DNA from: Triatoma infestans
Taxonomy: Eukaryota > Arthropoda > Insecta > Hemiptera > Reduviidae
Assembly: GCA_011037195.1 (NCBI GenBank)
Contig: JAAEAF010014363.1
Location: forward strand, 124,001-188,000
Length of the DNA: 64,000 nt
Direction of reading: 5' to 3'
Every line of letters starts with the position of its first letter. The stretch's first letter is position 1. Of the stretch, positions 1-11,506 are shown piece after piece. Made by a program: the position numbers and the translations under genes. Below the pieces are notes generated by a model, which was not told the DNA's origin, searched no databases, and was given only the letters and a program-made list of their open reading frames with translations.

Positions 1-1049
1 ATGTCGCCATAAAGCGCATCAACGTCGCGTCACGAGGATGTTATCCTGTTTAAACTTTTCAATGATTTTTCAAGATAGTTGAAAGTTCATAGATGTACTA
101 CTAGGGAACTCGATAATATAAAGTTTTGGTACAATCGCTATGAGATAACGCTACATTCAGTAGTATGCCCTTCTTGTACAGCCGTGTAAGTGATTCACAG
201 CAGGTTTTTTTTTTTTACAATCAGTTATCTATTTTAGATCCAATTAAAACAAAAAAATAAACATCATTTGGAAAAATGATATCATACTGTATAATTTCAG
301 TTGTATGAACATAAAGTTATGCAAAATTCTGTAAGTTTATTCTTAAAAGTGCGAATAAATATAGAAATCGATCCAATAATGACAATGGATAATGCACAAG
401 AAAATCGATTAACCAATAGTGTTAATGTGTATTGAAGAAGAAAGTATATTGCATTATAGATTAAATACAGAATGCCATTTCAGGTATTTAATAATAAAGA
501 ATATTAAAAAACTTTTATTTCTCTTTTAAAATTCTTGTTAATTTATGTCCAAAATATCACAGAGCATTTAAGGGAAAAAAATTGTTAATAATTGTTGAGA
601 AAAAATAAAGTGCAACATAAAGGAAGTGCAATGCATTAATTTTTAATTATATAATTATGTCAGTTACTTTGTAGTGACAGTAAAATACCTTGTCATTACA
701 TTTCCAATTCTACACAAACCATTGCTCATTACATTAGAGCGGGGGAATATTATCGGCAAAATTACAATAACCACTTTCTAGTTATTCATAATGACTAAAT
801 TGCACATACTCAGACCAAACATCATTGAGTTAGGAAGTCATTTGTTATACTTTCTACAATGTCGACCAAGAATATTGAACATTGTTTATTGGATTATCTT
901 TTCAGGTGTCAAAAATTCTGTATTATATCATTTTTTATTGTCAATTTTATATGATTATATTTTTTTTTTTCCTTATGTTCACAATTGCTTAATTAGCTGC
1001 AACTATAATAAATGGAACTGAGATACAAGCATACAAATTACGAGATGGG
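1..1049. other. AT-rich stretch, no gene seen
   Basis: Unique-looking AT-rich sequence. The only open frame of note (791-1021, 76 codons) has low-complexity Phe/Tyr/Leu content typical of chance frames in AT-rich DNA and matches nothing I recognise. Confidence 0.6.
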
Positions 1050-1535
1050 CATATGTGAAGAATTCACTCATTAGTGGCATTCCCATTGAAAAATCAGTAC
1101 ACTTTTTCCATTATCTTGGAAGCGGTCAAAAAAACCGCTATGTCTGAAGTACATTTCTAGCGTTGAAAAGGATTATCGAGTAATGTGGGGGCAAGAAATT
1201 ATATTTCTTGGATTTGGAAATTAAGAACCAAATCGATTTTACTGGATTTTATCGCTTCGAATCCGTAAAAAAACCACTCAAAGACTTGTGCTGTAATGTC
1301 GCATTTTCCACATTGAATGTATATATTATATTAAATTAGGTGGCAGAACCATACAGTGGTCCTTTAGAGAAAAACTTATTGCCATTGTTTCCCTAGAATC
1401 CTCGAAAAAATTAATTTTTCCAAGAAATTGTTTCATATAATTGACAGGTGTTTTTGTGTGTCACTAGTACAAAGAAGTTTAAAGGAACATCGTTGAAACT
1501 GGTTTGAAAAAAAATCGAGAAAAAGTTAATGCTTA
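1050..1535 (-). repeat. Degenerate family A copy
   Basis: In minus orientation this follows family A block order: a TTTAGAG block, a run of C's, an AATTTTTCCAAGAAATG-like block and an AAGTTTAAAG-like block. It is much more diverged than the copies at 5075, 34435 and 53668, with no clean ends. Assignment rests on shared block order, not close identity. Confidence 0.5.
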
Positions 1536-1540
1536 TTAAT

Positions 1541-1747
1541 GTTGTACCTGACCCTTTTCGGATACTTTTTCATCGTCAGAGAAAAGCTATCAAATTCATG
1601 TATAGAGTTGACTTTGACATTGTATCAACAAAATTGTAGGTGCGTGACAGAAACAGTAAGTTGAAGTCAGTCTACACTCTATACGAATTTGTTAGCCTTA
1701 CTCTGTCGATGAATAAGAATCCGAAAACGGAATCAGGAACCTGTGAC
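1541..1747. repeat. Imperfect inverted repeat of two hammerhead-core-like motifs
   Basis: Arms of about 70 bp (1541-1613 and 1668-1747) are inverted complements at roughly 80% by eye, with a ~55-bp spacer. Each arm carries, on opposite strands, the motif seen at 11572, 44183 and 58481: a CTGACGA-like box, a short A-rich loop, ATCC and GAAAA. The two motifs face each other, so a transcript would form one long hairpin. Both copies are degenerate. This may be a remnant of a PLE or SINE end. Confidence 0.55.
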
Positions 1748-1835
1748 TTAGATTTAATTTTTAACTACCTTAGAGTTTTGTTAGTTAGTGGTTCCTGTTT
1801 TTGCAGTTTCAATTTTTGAAAGTCCACTATATATA

Positions 1836-2512
1836 TAAACTAAAAAACTAAAAAATACGTGTCCCCGTAGTTTTTTGTTAGAAAACCAAATTACAATCAT
1901 GATAAATGATCAAAATGATATTATAACGGTTTTTTGATTGAATAAAAAGAAAAGTACTATTTTATTATAAATTTTATTCCTCATTAATTATAGATCTTGC
2001 TCGTACTGGCCCCCACCATTAGAGGTGCATACACATGCTTTTTCCTGCCAATTGTACCTTACCTGTACCTAACCACAGGACAGGGTTACCTGTAATCCGG
2101 TAAGATCTGTAATTAATGAGGATTAAAATTTATAATAAAATAGAAATTTTCTTCTTATTCAATCAAAAAACCGTTATAATATCATTTTTAAATTTCTTAT
2201 AGGTTATATATCATTTTTAAATTACATGTTTTTATTCATAACTTGTAAAATATCGCTCAAAGAAAAAAAACCGTTCAAGTAAATTTTTCTTACAAATAAT
2301 AGAGGAATCTATTTCTTAAATAAAAACCACACCTCCCCATTTGAAAAAAATGAAGTTGGTGCCTGTATCTCGCTTTTCGAAGCACCAAAACAATTTTGCA
2401 AATTAAATTTGGATTTCGAACAAAAAACTACGGAGACACGTATTTTTTAGTTTTTTTCTAGCTATCTTAGTTTCCAAGAAAAAGTCGTTATCCATATACC
2501 TTGGGACCCCCT
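1836..2512. mobile_element. Foldback (MITE-like) element
   Basis: Inner arms 1915-1998 and 2102-2185 are inverted complements over 84 bp with about five mismatches, around a ~103-bp loop. Outer arms also pair: 1845-1893 (contains ATACGTGTCCCCGTAGTTTT) against 2404-2456. The right half has about 200 bp with no partner on the left, so the structure is asymmetric. The right side ends in a GGGACCCCCTGTATAT-like sequence, a kind of terminus I recall from insect DNA elements. No coding capacity. Superfamily uncertain. Confidence 0.65.
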
Positions 2513-3570
2513 GTATATATCACAGCTACAGACCAAAGACTTGGAATTTTTTAATTAATACATATGTCAGTAAATTCTTAGTAAACTTGATCTCTGAGAA
2601 TTGCAGTAATGTTTCACATCAGTTCTTTTTATTTTTTACAAAATCATAGCATACATTTCAAGGTATTATATTAACATTTTTACATAATGGTATTTTCACG
2701 TATTTATTTAATTAAATTGCACAGAATTAATATATTTAACATTTCAATATTAAAGGAACTTTTATTGATTGCCGACTAAAAATGGAATCTAAAAAATCAT
2801 TAGTTTGTTCATTACTATATATATAATAAATACATTCGCCATAATTGAATGTCCAGCATTTCATACTGGAAATATTAATAAAAAAGCACATATTATATGT
2901 AAATAATACGAATGCGTAACCAAAATTAATCAAACAGTTATACATTAGCAATTTTATGGTATATAATTTCGTAGGGTCTGAATATTAAAAGCCCTATAGA
3001 ATTTATCATAGAAATTAAAAGAACCAAAAACCTTATCGATTTTATAAAGAGAATATCTACTTTTAATTTATCGCAGTAGTAAACTGAGTGACTTTTTCAT
3101 ATGGCTGCCATTTGTTGGCCCGACAAAATATAATTTATATGCACCATATATATATATATATATATTATTATATTATGCACCATGACAAGTTTGTAGTGAG
3201 GAAAGACAGGAAAAAGAAAATCGAAACAAAATTTATTTATAGAACGACACATTTAATAATGAAACAACAAGTCGATAATTACACCGTTATTTTAAAATCC
3301 CATATTAAGACTATTTAGTTAACCAACTGGGGGGAAAAAAAATTAGAAAAAAAAATTAAAAAATATTGCCTAAAAAATAAAAAATAAAAATAAGAAAAAC
3401 TTTGACATGTTTATTAAAGTTTAATGTAAAAATTCTATGTAAATCAGACACTATGTACATTAGACCTAAGTAGGCGTGACATTTTTTGTCAAAACATTTT
3501 TAGGTCATACTAAAAGCATGTCATGATGTAAGACGTTCCTAATATAAACATAAAAAAAAAAATACACATT
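2513..3570. other. AT-rich stretch with a short TA microsatellite
   Basis: A (TA)n run lies near 3148-3165. Open frames at 2736-2951 and 3088-3318 look like chance frames. Nothing else recognised. Confidence 0.5.
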
Positions 3571-3818
3571 ATCATTCTCTGTTAAGGCACCATTAATATG
3601 ATAAGAAAAAATGTGATGTGAAACACTCATACAACTTTCTCTTACTCCAATATCGAAATATGTAATTGACCTACTTTATAGTTACTGTACCAAATTTATT
3701 GAAATTTGTCGGCGTTTTTATGGAGAAAATCACAAAAAGTGAAAAAACTATTCAGTAAAAACACACTTCCGGTTTGCTAATTTTCTTTAAACACTGATTT
3801 TTGGCAATCAATTTATTT
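3571..3818 (-). repeat. Family A 3' end, left copy of a ~248-bp direct repeat
   Basis: Nearly identical to 5031-5281 over the whole stretch, with about five substitutions and two short indels by eye. It contains the family A 3' hairpin (GTGATGTGAAACACTC in + sense) plus about 40 bp outside the element. It sits directly against the 3' tail of the LINE relic at 3819-5030, and the other copy sits against that LINE's truncated 5' end, as expected of an unusually long target-site duplication or a later local duplication. Confidence 0.75.
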
Positions 3819-5030
3819 CTTCTTCTTCTTTCTTCTTTAATGGCACTACGGTCCTCGAAGGACCTTGGCCTCCTCAACCACTCGCTCCTATTCCCTCTCT
3901 CACCAAAGCAACCCGTCTTCATCTTATTACACCCAGGCTCCTGATGTCCCCCTCTGCGCCTTCCAACCACCTTTTTCTCAGTCTTCCCCTCTTCCTTGCC
4001 CCTCCAAGGTGCCCTCCAGCAATTTCCTTGGGAATCTTGTTTCCTCCATCCTCACAACGTGCCCCAACCAACTTAGCCTCCTCTCTTTATCCAGCCTACC
4101 AAATCCTGCTCCTGGTACAGTTCTCTTAACTCCTCATTTTTCCTTATCCTGTACCTGTCACCCTCCTTTACTGGGCCAAAGATTTTTCGGTGGATCTTTC
4201 TTTCCCAAGCGTTCAGCATTCTTTCATCTGTTTTGGTGAGCACCCATGTCTCACTGGCATATGTGGCAGTAGGCCTTAATATTGTTGTGTACACTGTCAA
4301 TTTCGCCTCTCTTGACAGCTCTTTAAAACTGACCACTCTTCTCAGCGCCCAGAAACACCTACTGGCTGCCGTTATTCTTCCTTTTACCTCTTCACTCACA
4401 TCATTTTTTTTAGTGAGAACGGCTTCCAGATATTTGAAAGTTTTGACCCTTTCAAACTCGTAGGGTGTGCATATGGTGCCAGGTTTTTCCGAGTACTAAC
4501 CATATACTTTGTTTTACCCTCATTAATCCTTAGGCCTAGCTTCTTTGCTGCAGCTTCGAACTCCTCAAAAGAGCCAACTAAAGCTGCTTTTGTCCTACCG
4601 GTTAAGACGACATCATCAGCATACGCCAGATGCTGGCTTAACCTGTTATAGATAGTGCCATTGGGGCTGGTCCTAATAGACCTGATGGCTTTCTCCAGGG
4701 CTAGATTGAAAAGTACGGAGGAGAGAGGGTCCCCCTGCCTGAATCCCCTATTTAACGGGAAAGGTTCCGCGATTGCGCCTTGCACTTTTACACATCCTTT
4801 GGAATGTGCTAGTGTCATTGCAGTGAGCCTAACTAGTTTTGCCGGTATTCCAAAGGCTATCATACAATGCAGCAGTTCATCACGTCCAGGCTATCATAAG
4901 CCTGCTGGAAGTCGATAAACAGGTGATGAAGGGTAACATCATATTCATATGCTTTTTTCCAACATAACCCTCATGGAAAAGATATGATCCGTGGTAGATC
5001 TGCCCTTTCATTCTCTTTCTCATTCTCATT
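3819..5030 (-). pseudogene. LINE reverse transcriptase relic (RTE-like), 5' truncated
   Basis: A decayed LINE on the minus strand. In order it reads: a GRSTTDHIFSMR-like block near 4990-5005; an FIDFQQAYDS block (RT motif A with its Asp); GFRQGDPLSSVLFNLALEKA (motif B region); and LAYADDVVL (motif C, the two catalytic Asp codons near 4612-4625). The region after the RT reads YASETWVLTKTDERMLNAW and KIFGPVKEGDRYR, typical of insect RTE-like LINEs. Frames shift near 4396 and 4864 and there are internal stops, so it is dead. The endonuclease domain is absent. The 3' end is a GAA-type microsatellite tail (3819-3840). The exact clade is inferred. Confidence 0.85.
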
Positions 5031-5900
5031 CTTTATCATTCTGTTAAGGTACCATTAATGTGATAAGAAAAAAATGTGATGTGAAACACTCATACAACTT
5101 TCTCTTACTCCAGTATCGAAATATGTAATTGACCTACTTTATAGTTACTGTACCAAATGTATTGAAATTTGTCGGCGTTTTTATGGAGAAAATCACAAAA
5201 AGTGAAAAAACTATTCAGTAAAAACACACTTCCGGTTTGCTAATTTTCTTTAAACACTGATTTTTGGCAATCTATTTATTTGTATCTAATATTATTTCGA
5301 TGACACAATTGTGTAATAAACTGAAACAGCACTTCAGAGGACAATCTAGCCCAACCTCTCCCTCAAAAGTGCCCTTAAATGGATTTTCCCGGAGAAATGA
5401 CCAAATAAAAATTGTAGATTCTTGTATGTGTAGTTTGTATGTCAAGTTTAAAGAAAATCGTTTGAGCCGTTTCAGATAAATTGCAGAAAATTAAAAAATA
5501 CTTTTCAGTAAAAACGCACTTCCGGCCATCTGATTTTCTTCAAACTTGGAATTTCATCAACTTATTTAATTCTAATTGTGTAATAAACTGAAATAGCACT
5601 TTAAAGGACAACCTAATGCATCTCTTCCCCAAAAGTCCCTTAAATGAATTTTTCCAGAGAAATGTGTCAAACAAAAGTTATAGCTCTTTGTATGTGTAGT
5701 TGATGTGCCAAGTTTGAAGCAAATCGTCGGACCATTTTTGAGAAAATCGCAAGAAAGTGAAAAAAAAACATGCAGTAAAGTGGTACTTCCGGTTGAATAA
5801 TTTTGCCGGGTGACCTAGAGTCGGATTCCACGGTGATACCTAAACGGAATATCAAGTTTAAACTTTCTACGGATTTTTCATTTTTGGGCTATGCTGTTCA

Positions 5901-5945
<45 letters not shown>

Positions 5946-6072
5946 CCATTTGCTAAAATCCACTTGTTTAGACTGGGGATGTCAGAAAACGAATATTTCC
6001 AGTGAAAACTCGATATCGAAAATTTGTCACGATTACAATACTTCCTCTTTCTAGAGTAAGAGAAAGTAAAAA
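5031..6072 (-). repeat. Family A copy, near full length (5075-6067)
   Basis: Read on the minus strand, it starts ACTTTCTCTTACTCTAG at 6067 and ends at 5075 in the TGAGTGTTTCACATCACA hairpin, length about 993 bp. After a 5' part with a CA/GT run come three diverged tandem units, each opening with an ACTTCCGG block (+ strand, near 5228, 5520 and 5784). The first 15 bases (ACTTTCTCTTACTCC) are the inverted complement of GGAGTAAGAGAAAGT just before the 3' hairpin. T-rich tracts flank both ends. No protein is encoded. 5031-5281 is the right copy of the direct repeat described at 3571. Confidence 0.8.
5907..5943. repeat. (CA)n microsatellite inside family A
   Basis: About 18 CA dinucleotides. Other copies have GT/CA runs at the same internal position (34560, 53795), so the repeat is part of the element. 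Confidence 0.95.
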
Positions 6073-6289
6073 AAAACGACTTTCTCTTACTGCTGTTAAT
6101 ATTATTTAATATTAAGTGAAGAAGCAACAGAAAATATTATCGATTTTTCCTAAACACTTTGTATAAATATCAAATATTTCTGATTTGTCCTAAAGTGTTG
6201 ACGAGTACAACTATCTATACAGCCAGTTGATAGAAGTAATTATTTTGCAGTGCAGAAGAGAGAGAGAGAAACACTAACATTGAACAAAC

Positions 6290-6998
6290 GCCATTTATAA
6301 TTTAAAATTGAACGCCACATAATATCGCCGGACTATCTAAATTGAATTTTACCAGAAAAATGTTTCATATAAAAGTGATACGTTCATATCTGTACCGCTA
6401 ACGTTCCAATTTTAAACAGTAGAGGGGAGAAATCCCCCTCCAAAAAAACTCAAAAACCTACTCTGTAAAGTCGCATTTCCGGCTAACCGAATTTCTTCAA
6501 ATTCGTAATACTAAGGCATTTAATGCGTATTATATTATACTGGCGTTAGGAACATACTCGCACATTATACTTATACAGATGGTACGTTAAACGAAAACTT
6601 AATGCTACTGTTCCCTCAGAAACCCACCGAAAATGACTTTTCCCAAGAAAATATCGGCTAAAGAGAATCGGTGAAACTGTGGTCAAGAAAACTGCAAGAA
6701 GCTCAAAAAAAACTATTTATCAATAAAGACGCATTTTCAGTTGTTAGATTTAATTTGAAACCATCTTGTCAGATGCAATAGTAGGTACCTACACGGAATA
6801 CTAAGTTCGAATTTCCTCCGATTTTTTTTAATTATTGAAATATTATGTTCACAAACACAACACGTACACATATTTCATTAAAAAAAAATTTTTCGAACTC
6901 ATAGGCGTACTCAATACTTGTATTTTCAGTAAGAATCGATTTTTTCGAAAGTTTGACACGATTCCAATACTTCCTCCTTATTAGGTGTAAGAGAAAGT
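6290..6998 (-). repeat. Family A copy, diverged
   Basis: The minus-strand 5' end is recognisable at 6998 (ACTTTCTCTTACACC), followed by the GTTTTCAC-type block and two ACTTCCGG-like unit starts (near 6475 and 6735). The low-coordinate end fades near a GA-rich run at 6257-6270. Confidence 0.65.
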
Positions 6999-7003
6999 AG
7001 AAA

Positions 7004-7045
7004 TCTGGTGTGAAACACTCACATGTTCCTCCTCTTATTGTTAAT
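7004..7045 (-). repeat. Family A 3' terminus abutting the previous copy's 5' end
   Basis: TCTGGTGTGAAACACTCAC is the family A 3' hairpin in minus orientation. It ends five bases from the start of the copy at 6290-6998, so two copies meet head to tail. Confidence 0.7.
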
Positions 7046-7870
7046 ATACAATTATAATCGATGAAGTTTCTCTTTGTTAATTTTATTAAAGTTTTGTTGG
7101 CTTTTATGTTAATGCATAAGGGACATGTGGTGGGAAACCGGCACATTACACTTGTTAGCTCATAGGACTATCTGAATATGACTATACGAGAGAAAGCATC
7201 TCTAACAATCTTCCTACAAATCTTACTAATGGCAATAATGAGTTAAGACGAACATTAAAGATCCCCCCCAAAAAATACTATTAAAATCAATATTTTCAAG
7301 CTTAAAATACATAACTACAATTAGCAAAAAAAAACATCCGTATAACACAAATTTTCTTGACAATTGAATTCTAGCAATACAATTTAATGGACATAAATAT
7401 TCTGTAAATGGCAAAAACATGTCCTGCACCTGGATGACACTTTGAAGAACACCTCAACAATATACTTCTCCCTAAATCTAGTTTCGAATGAAAGTCCTAA
7501 AGCTTATATGTATGTTATTAGCAAGCAATGTTTAAAGAAAATTCTTGGAGATATAATCAGAATTACGTAAATCTGGGGGGGAAATGAAAATTAAAAGAAA
7601 CCTTCGTTACTTTGTAAGATTATAGGATGTAAACGGAATATTAAATTTGTGATTCCCGCAACTGTGGTAATTTTTATGATATTTTGTACACCAATTCCTA
7701 TATGATCGTGGTAAAAACAAAATTTTCCGATTCATCCCGAATATGGCCTCAAATTTCAAAAATTTATTCATGGTATAAAGCTTACCATGGAAGATATCTG
7801 TCTCTTTAAGCTTAAGAGGATAATAAAACCCATGATTCCCCTTCCTTTTGTCCATTAGACATTAAATTAG
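7046..7870. other. AT-rich stretch, possible old family A debris
   Basis: Around 7630-7690 the order ACGGAATATTAAATTT then ATATTTTGTACACC resembles the central part of family A in minus orientation, but poorly. Otherwise nothing recognised. Confidence 0.4.
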
Positions 7871-8640
7871 ACAGTGTTTTCGAGGATGTCTGCGCGGCAG
7901 ACACCCAAGGCGCGGTGGCGAACGTACGCCAAGAAGCGAAATGAAAAACAGTGCCAAGAAATGAAAATGAAACGGTGAGCGATGAGTTGAGGGCGTATCG
8001 CTGAAGTGAAAGGCTGACTGAAGAAGGAGGAAGTGGGTGTGTGTGTGAATAAGTGTGGGTTTATGTAGGTGTATGTTAGCGGCAAAAGAAAGGATATCAG
8101 GTGAAGGGAGGGCGATTGAGTGCTTCGTGGAAGAGGATGCTGCTGCTATTGAAGCGGCGAATGGCGGCGAGTCCCCAAGGCGCGAACAGTATACCTTCTT
8201 GAGGGTGTAGGCGAGAGAGGCGTTGCTTAGTCTTGTTCGATGAATTAATAAACAAACTGGCCGGCGAATAGCCGCGTATACAGCGAATAAATATTAAGGC
8301 GAAATAAATGTACAGGCGAACTGACAAACGCCACTAACTGGTAGGCTGAAGCGGAAAACGGGCTGCATAGGCGAGAGCTAGCGGGCAAGTGAAGTCGGGG
8401 CTCAAGCGTTAGCGGATGTGTCAGCGGAAGTGGTGGGGACAGAAATATGAGGCGGAGTGATGCAATACGTGGGTGGAAGTTAATAAGAAATAGAAGAAGA
8501 GGCAGTAAACATGGTTCTAGGAACCCATTAGCGACCGGCGGAGATTATTTTTTAAAGGCACACATAAACTGCCAAGCGGATTAGCGCGTACGCACGCGCG
8601 GGCGGAAGCGGGCGCGTGTGGGAGAGGTATTCTAAGTATG
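7871..8640. other. G-rich, CpG-rich island with recurrent GGCGA
   Basis: This ~770-bp patch contrasts sharply with its AT-rich surroundings. The + strand is purine- and G-rich, with many CpG steps and repeated GGCGA words (for example near 7917, 8110, 8156, 8209, 8262, 8297, 8313 and 8369). The 72- and 76-codon open frames (7867-8085, 8097-8327, minus) match no family I know. Candidates are an LTR or promoter, a 5' exon, or a fragment of an unfamiliar element. No function assigned. Confidence 0.5.
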
Positions 8641-10120
8641 ACAACTAAACAGAGGATATTCTAAATTGTGGGAAATATGTAGATGTAGGAAGATTCATTC
8701 TATACAAAATAAAGCTAGAAATTAGGAAAAATTCAAAAATCTTAAAGAAAAATAATTTTAGGATAAAAACAGGTTATTAAACCATTTTACCGGAAGGCTA
8801 CCAACATTGTAAGCGCATCTGTTGTTAAAGCTATTCATATTTCACAATGCAAACGACTTACAACTATAATTACGTAAACAAATTTTTAAATTTCAAAATT
8901 TTTGTATTATTTTTGTAATTCCCAAATGATTCTCAATTTTATGAAAACTATGAGACGAACAAATTTAAAGTTACCGACGAAAAGTCCAAAAGAAGTTTTG
9001 CAGAAACACTTGGCATGTTTAAAACCAGAAGTTCCCAATCATGTAATTACAAAACAACAATTACAACCTATTTCCTTGTAACACTTAGAAAAAGAAAACT
9101 AGGAAACCATCAGTAATAACTATATACAAAAGAAAAAATAGAAATAGGAAACCAAATTAATAAAACTAGTTTAAGAGAACTTTGTTGAATCTGAAAATCA
9201 CTAATGTTAGTGTTTAATGCAATTGTTGATGAAAACCCCTTAGTACTAGAGTTGAAATGTAGACATAATAACATTATAGCGGGGCAGGTTGTTTGAAATG
9301 GGACAATAGTGGACATGGATGGGTTAATGAAGAGAGAGATATCTGGTGGAGGTAGAAAGATACGAAGATAGTAAGGGTAGGCCTAGAGGCGCAGAGAGAC
9401 ATTGTCCTCTACCTAGGACACCTACAATAGAAACAGCAGGGTAGGAGAACTCCGATTAAGTGGTCTGCCAGCGGAAATGGTGCCTCGTTTAAACCCGACA
9501 AGGGGTGTGATTCACAGGAAGGGGCTGAAAGCAAATTACAACACAAATACTGTTCTTAACCATGTTGCAAACAATTTGTACATTGACAGTAATAATAATC
9601 AATAACCAAACAGAATCATTTTTTTTAATCAATGCAATAATAAAATTGTCAAAACTAACGATTCGAAAGTTCAATCATTTACAGGAAATAAAGAAGAAGC
9701 TTTCTACCTATATTTCACTCAATTTCATTTTTTTTTTTTAACATTAGTGAAATAATTCAATTTATTAATCTGAGTTTGCCAGTTATTCAATAAGTATAGA
9801 AATAAAGAATTCTAAATGAAAGAATATTTATATAAGAATTACGATACTTTCAGTATCCTAAGTTTACAACCCTGAACATCAGTTTAAAACAGCTGTTAGA
9901 CCACTATTCAGCTGTGTTACTCAATCAACAATAGCAGATTCTCAAAAAATGTGCAGTTTTGAAGAATAACATTGAATGATATGATTTCTGGTTTTTAAAT
10001 TGTTGAAATCATTAAATATTTATTCGCAAATGCTTAAGAAAAACAATATGAGTCGTGTAAAGCACAACTACAAGTGAATTGATCAAGAGAAGCGTTGTCA
10101 TTACAAGTGTGCCTGATTGG
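8641..10120. other. No gene seen
   Basis: AT-rich sequence with a moderately G-rich patch at 9300-9480. No recognised element or frame. Confidence 0.5.
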
Positions 10121-10400
10121 TATCTATATATATCAAACGCTAAAAACAATATTTTCGTACTCAGAGAACCTCAAAATATGTTATGGTGAAAACTCGATTT
10201 CGACAATTTTGCAATTTGACTCTTATTAGGAATAAGCGAAACTAAAAAACTAGTAGAAAGGTTGAATATTGAGTATTATGAAATGTGGATTATGTTCAAA
10301 AATAGGTAAATTATGGGATTCATTTAATTAACACAATAAAATTTTCCGAAACTTTGACACAATCTGAATATTTTCTCTTGAAAATAATGAAAAAAATGGG
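10121..10400 (-). repeat. Family A 5'-end fragments
   Basis: Two short pieces (about 10140-10255 and 10335-10385) resemble the family A 5' region in minus orientation: a CTCAGAG..CCTCAAAA block, GTGAAAACTCGATTTCG, and a TTGACAC..TCTGAATATTTTCTC-like block. Both are degenerate. Confidence 0.45.
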
Positions 10401-10949
10401 AAAAGGTATTGAGAATTTCTCTTCACTCGTAGCAGCACATCCGTAACGATTGTTAATAGATTCATTTGAAAATGAACTATTGATTTATTAAATAACTAAA
10501 TTCTTGTATTAATTGTGGGTTAATTGAAATGGAAAACTACTACGTGTTTAGTTTTAGCATATATGTAGTTTAGGAGGGGAATGAATTAAATATGCAATAA
10601 AATGCATGTGAAGTGCAAGTCAAAGCACGAACTGTAATTAAGTTTTATTATTTTTTATCTACAATTCAAAACGAGTTTTCTAAATGTTTATTACTTTATT
10701 TTAATTTTAATAACTATAACACTAATCGTTCGTTATTATAATATACCTCTTTCATCACTTTTATGTGAATATTTTTTCGATGTGATTGCAAATTTCAATA
10801 ATTATTACATAAATAAATAAATTATCTTCCAAGTATTCTAATTTAGTACCATGTTAATTATAAACTTTGAACATTATAAGTATCTCTTTAATAAATTGTT
10901 AATTCATTAAAATACGATGGGCGTAACGAATTGATTGCTTACTTTTATT
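10401..10949. other. No gene seen
   Basis: Very AT-rich. Nothing recognised. Confidence 0.5.
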
Positions 10950-11290
10950 ACGAATGCAATTTTCAACGAAAATGGATATTTTCAGTTCCCCCCCCCCATT
11001 TTTCGAAAATTCTTTCTGATTGTATGTATGTGGACGGACAGGATAACACAACACATTCAATTTTGAAACTTTTAACTTTTAATCAAATCTCTGTCATTCT
11101 TTATCAGTTTTCGCGATTTCCTTGAAGGTAGCTCCAACTTTTTTTCTTTTTTTTTTGCAATCTTGATATTTTGTTTAGTTATTACCATTGCATCTGACAA
11201 AAAGATTTTGGCCAATTTTGAACGATTTTTGGGGATTTCAAAATTTTCCTCTAAAGTATCACTTTAATTCAGTGTGTAATTCTACCACAA
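10950..11290 (+). repeat. Family A internal fragment
   Basis: Shows family A blocks in + order: GTATGTATGTGG, TTTTGAAAC, TTTCGCGATTTCC, a GCATCTGACA..AAGATTTTGG block and CTCTAAAGTATCACTT. Both ends are missing. The LINE relic begins about 50 bp downstream. Confidence 0.6.
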
Positions 11291-11337
11291 ATGTAACATT
11301 GGTGAATTTGGTGAAAACTAAGTACCAAAAAGCAAAA

Positions 11338-11506
11338 CGTATTTACTTTCCTCATTGACTTTTCTCTAGCCTTTGATAATGTGGACAGGCATGCGTTATT
11401 GTACAAATTGTCATAGCTGGGTGTTTCCACTAAGATGCTTAAAGTTATGAAGAGTCTTTTTTAAAGATTCTGTCGTCTCTGAGTGGTGAAAAGAAGGTTT
11501 AACTGA
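11338..11506 (+). pseudogene. Jockey-like LINE reverse transcriptase, first half of an interrupted relic
   Basis: Translates as DFSLAFDNVDRHALLYKLS followed by LGVSTKMLKVMKSLF, the RT motif A block with its catalytic Asp. The frame has an in-frame stop after KLS and another after SLF. It ends in AAGGTTTAACTGA (11494-11506), the 13-bp target duplication of the element inserted next. The same LINE resumes at 14927 with GLTDSF, so removing everything between restores one RT reading (GLTDSF then QGCVLSHVLFSLFLNDL). Upstream of 11338 the LINE is truncated. Confidence 0.8.

Noticed and set aside
3150..3200. CRISPR-like or satellite array
   Set aside because: It is only a short TA microsatellite. 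No spaced repeats of the CRISPR kind occur anywhere in the window.
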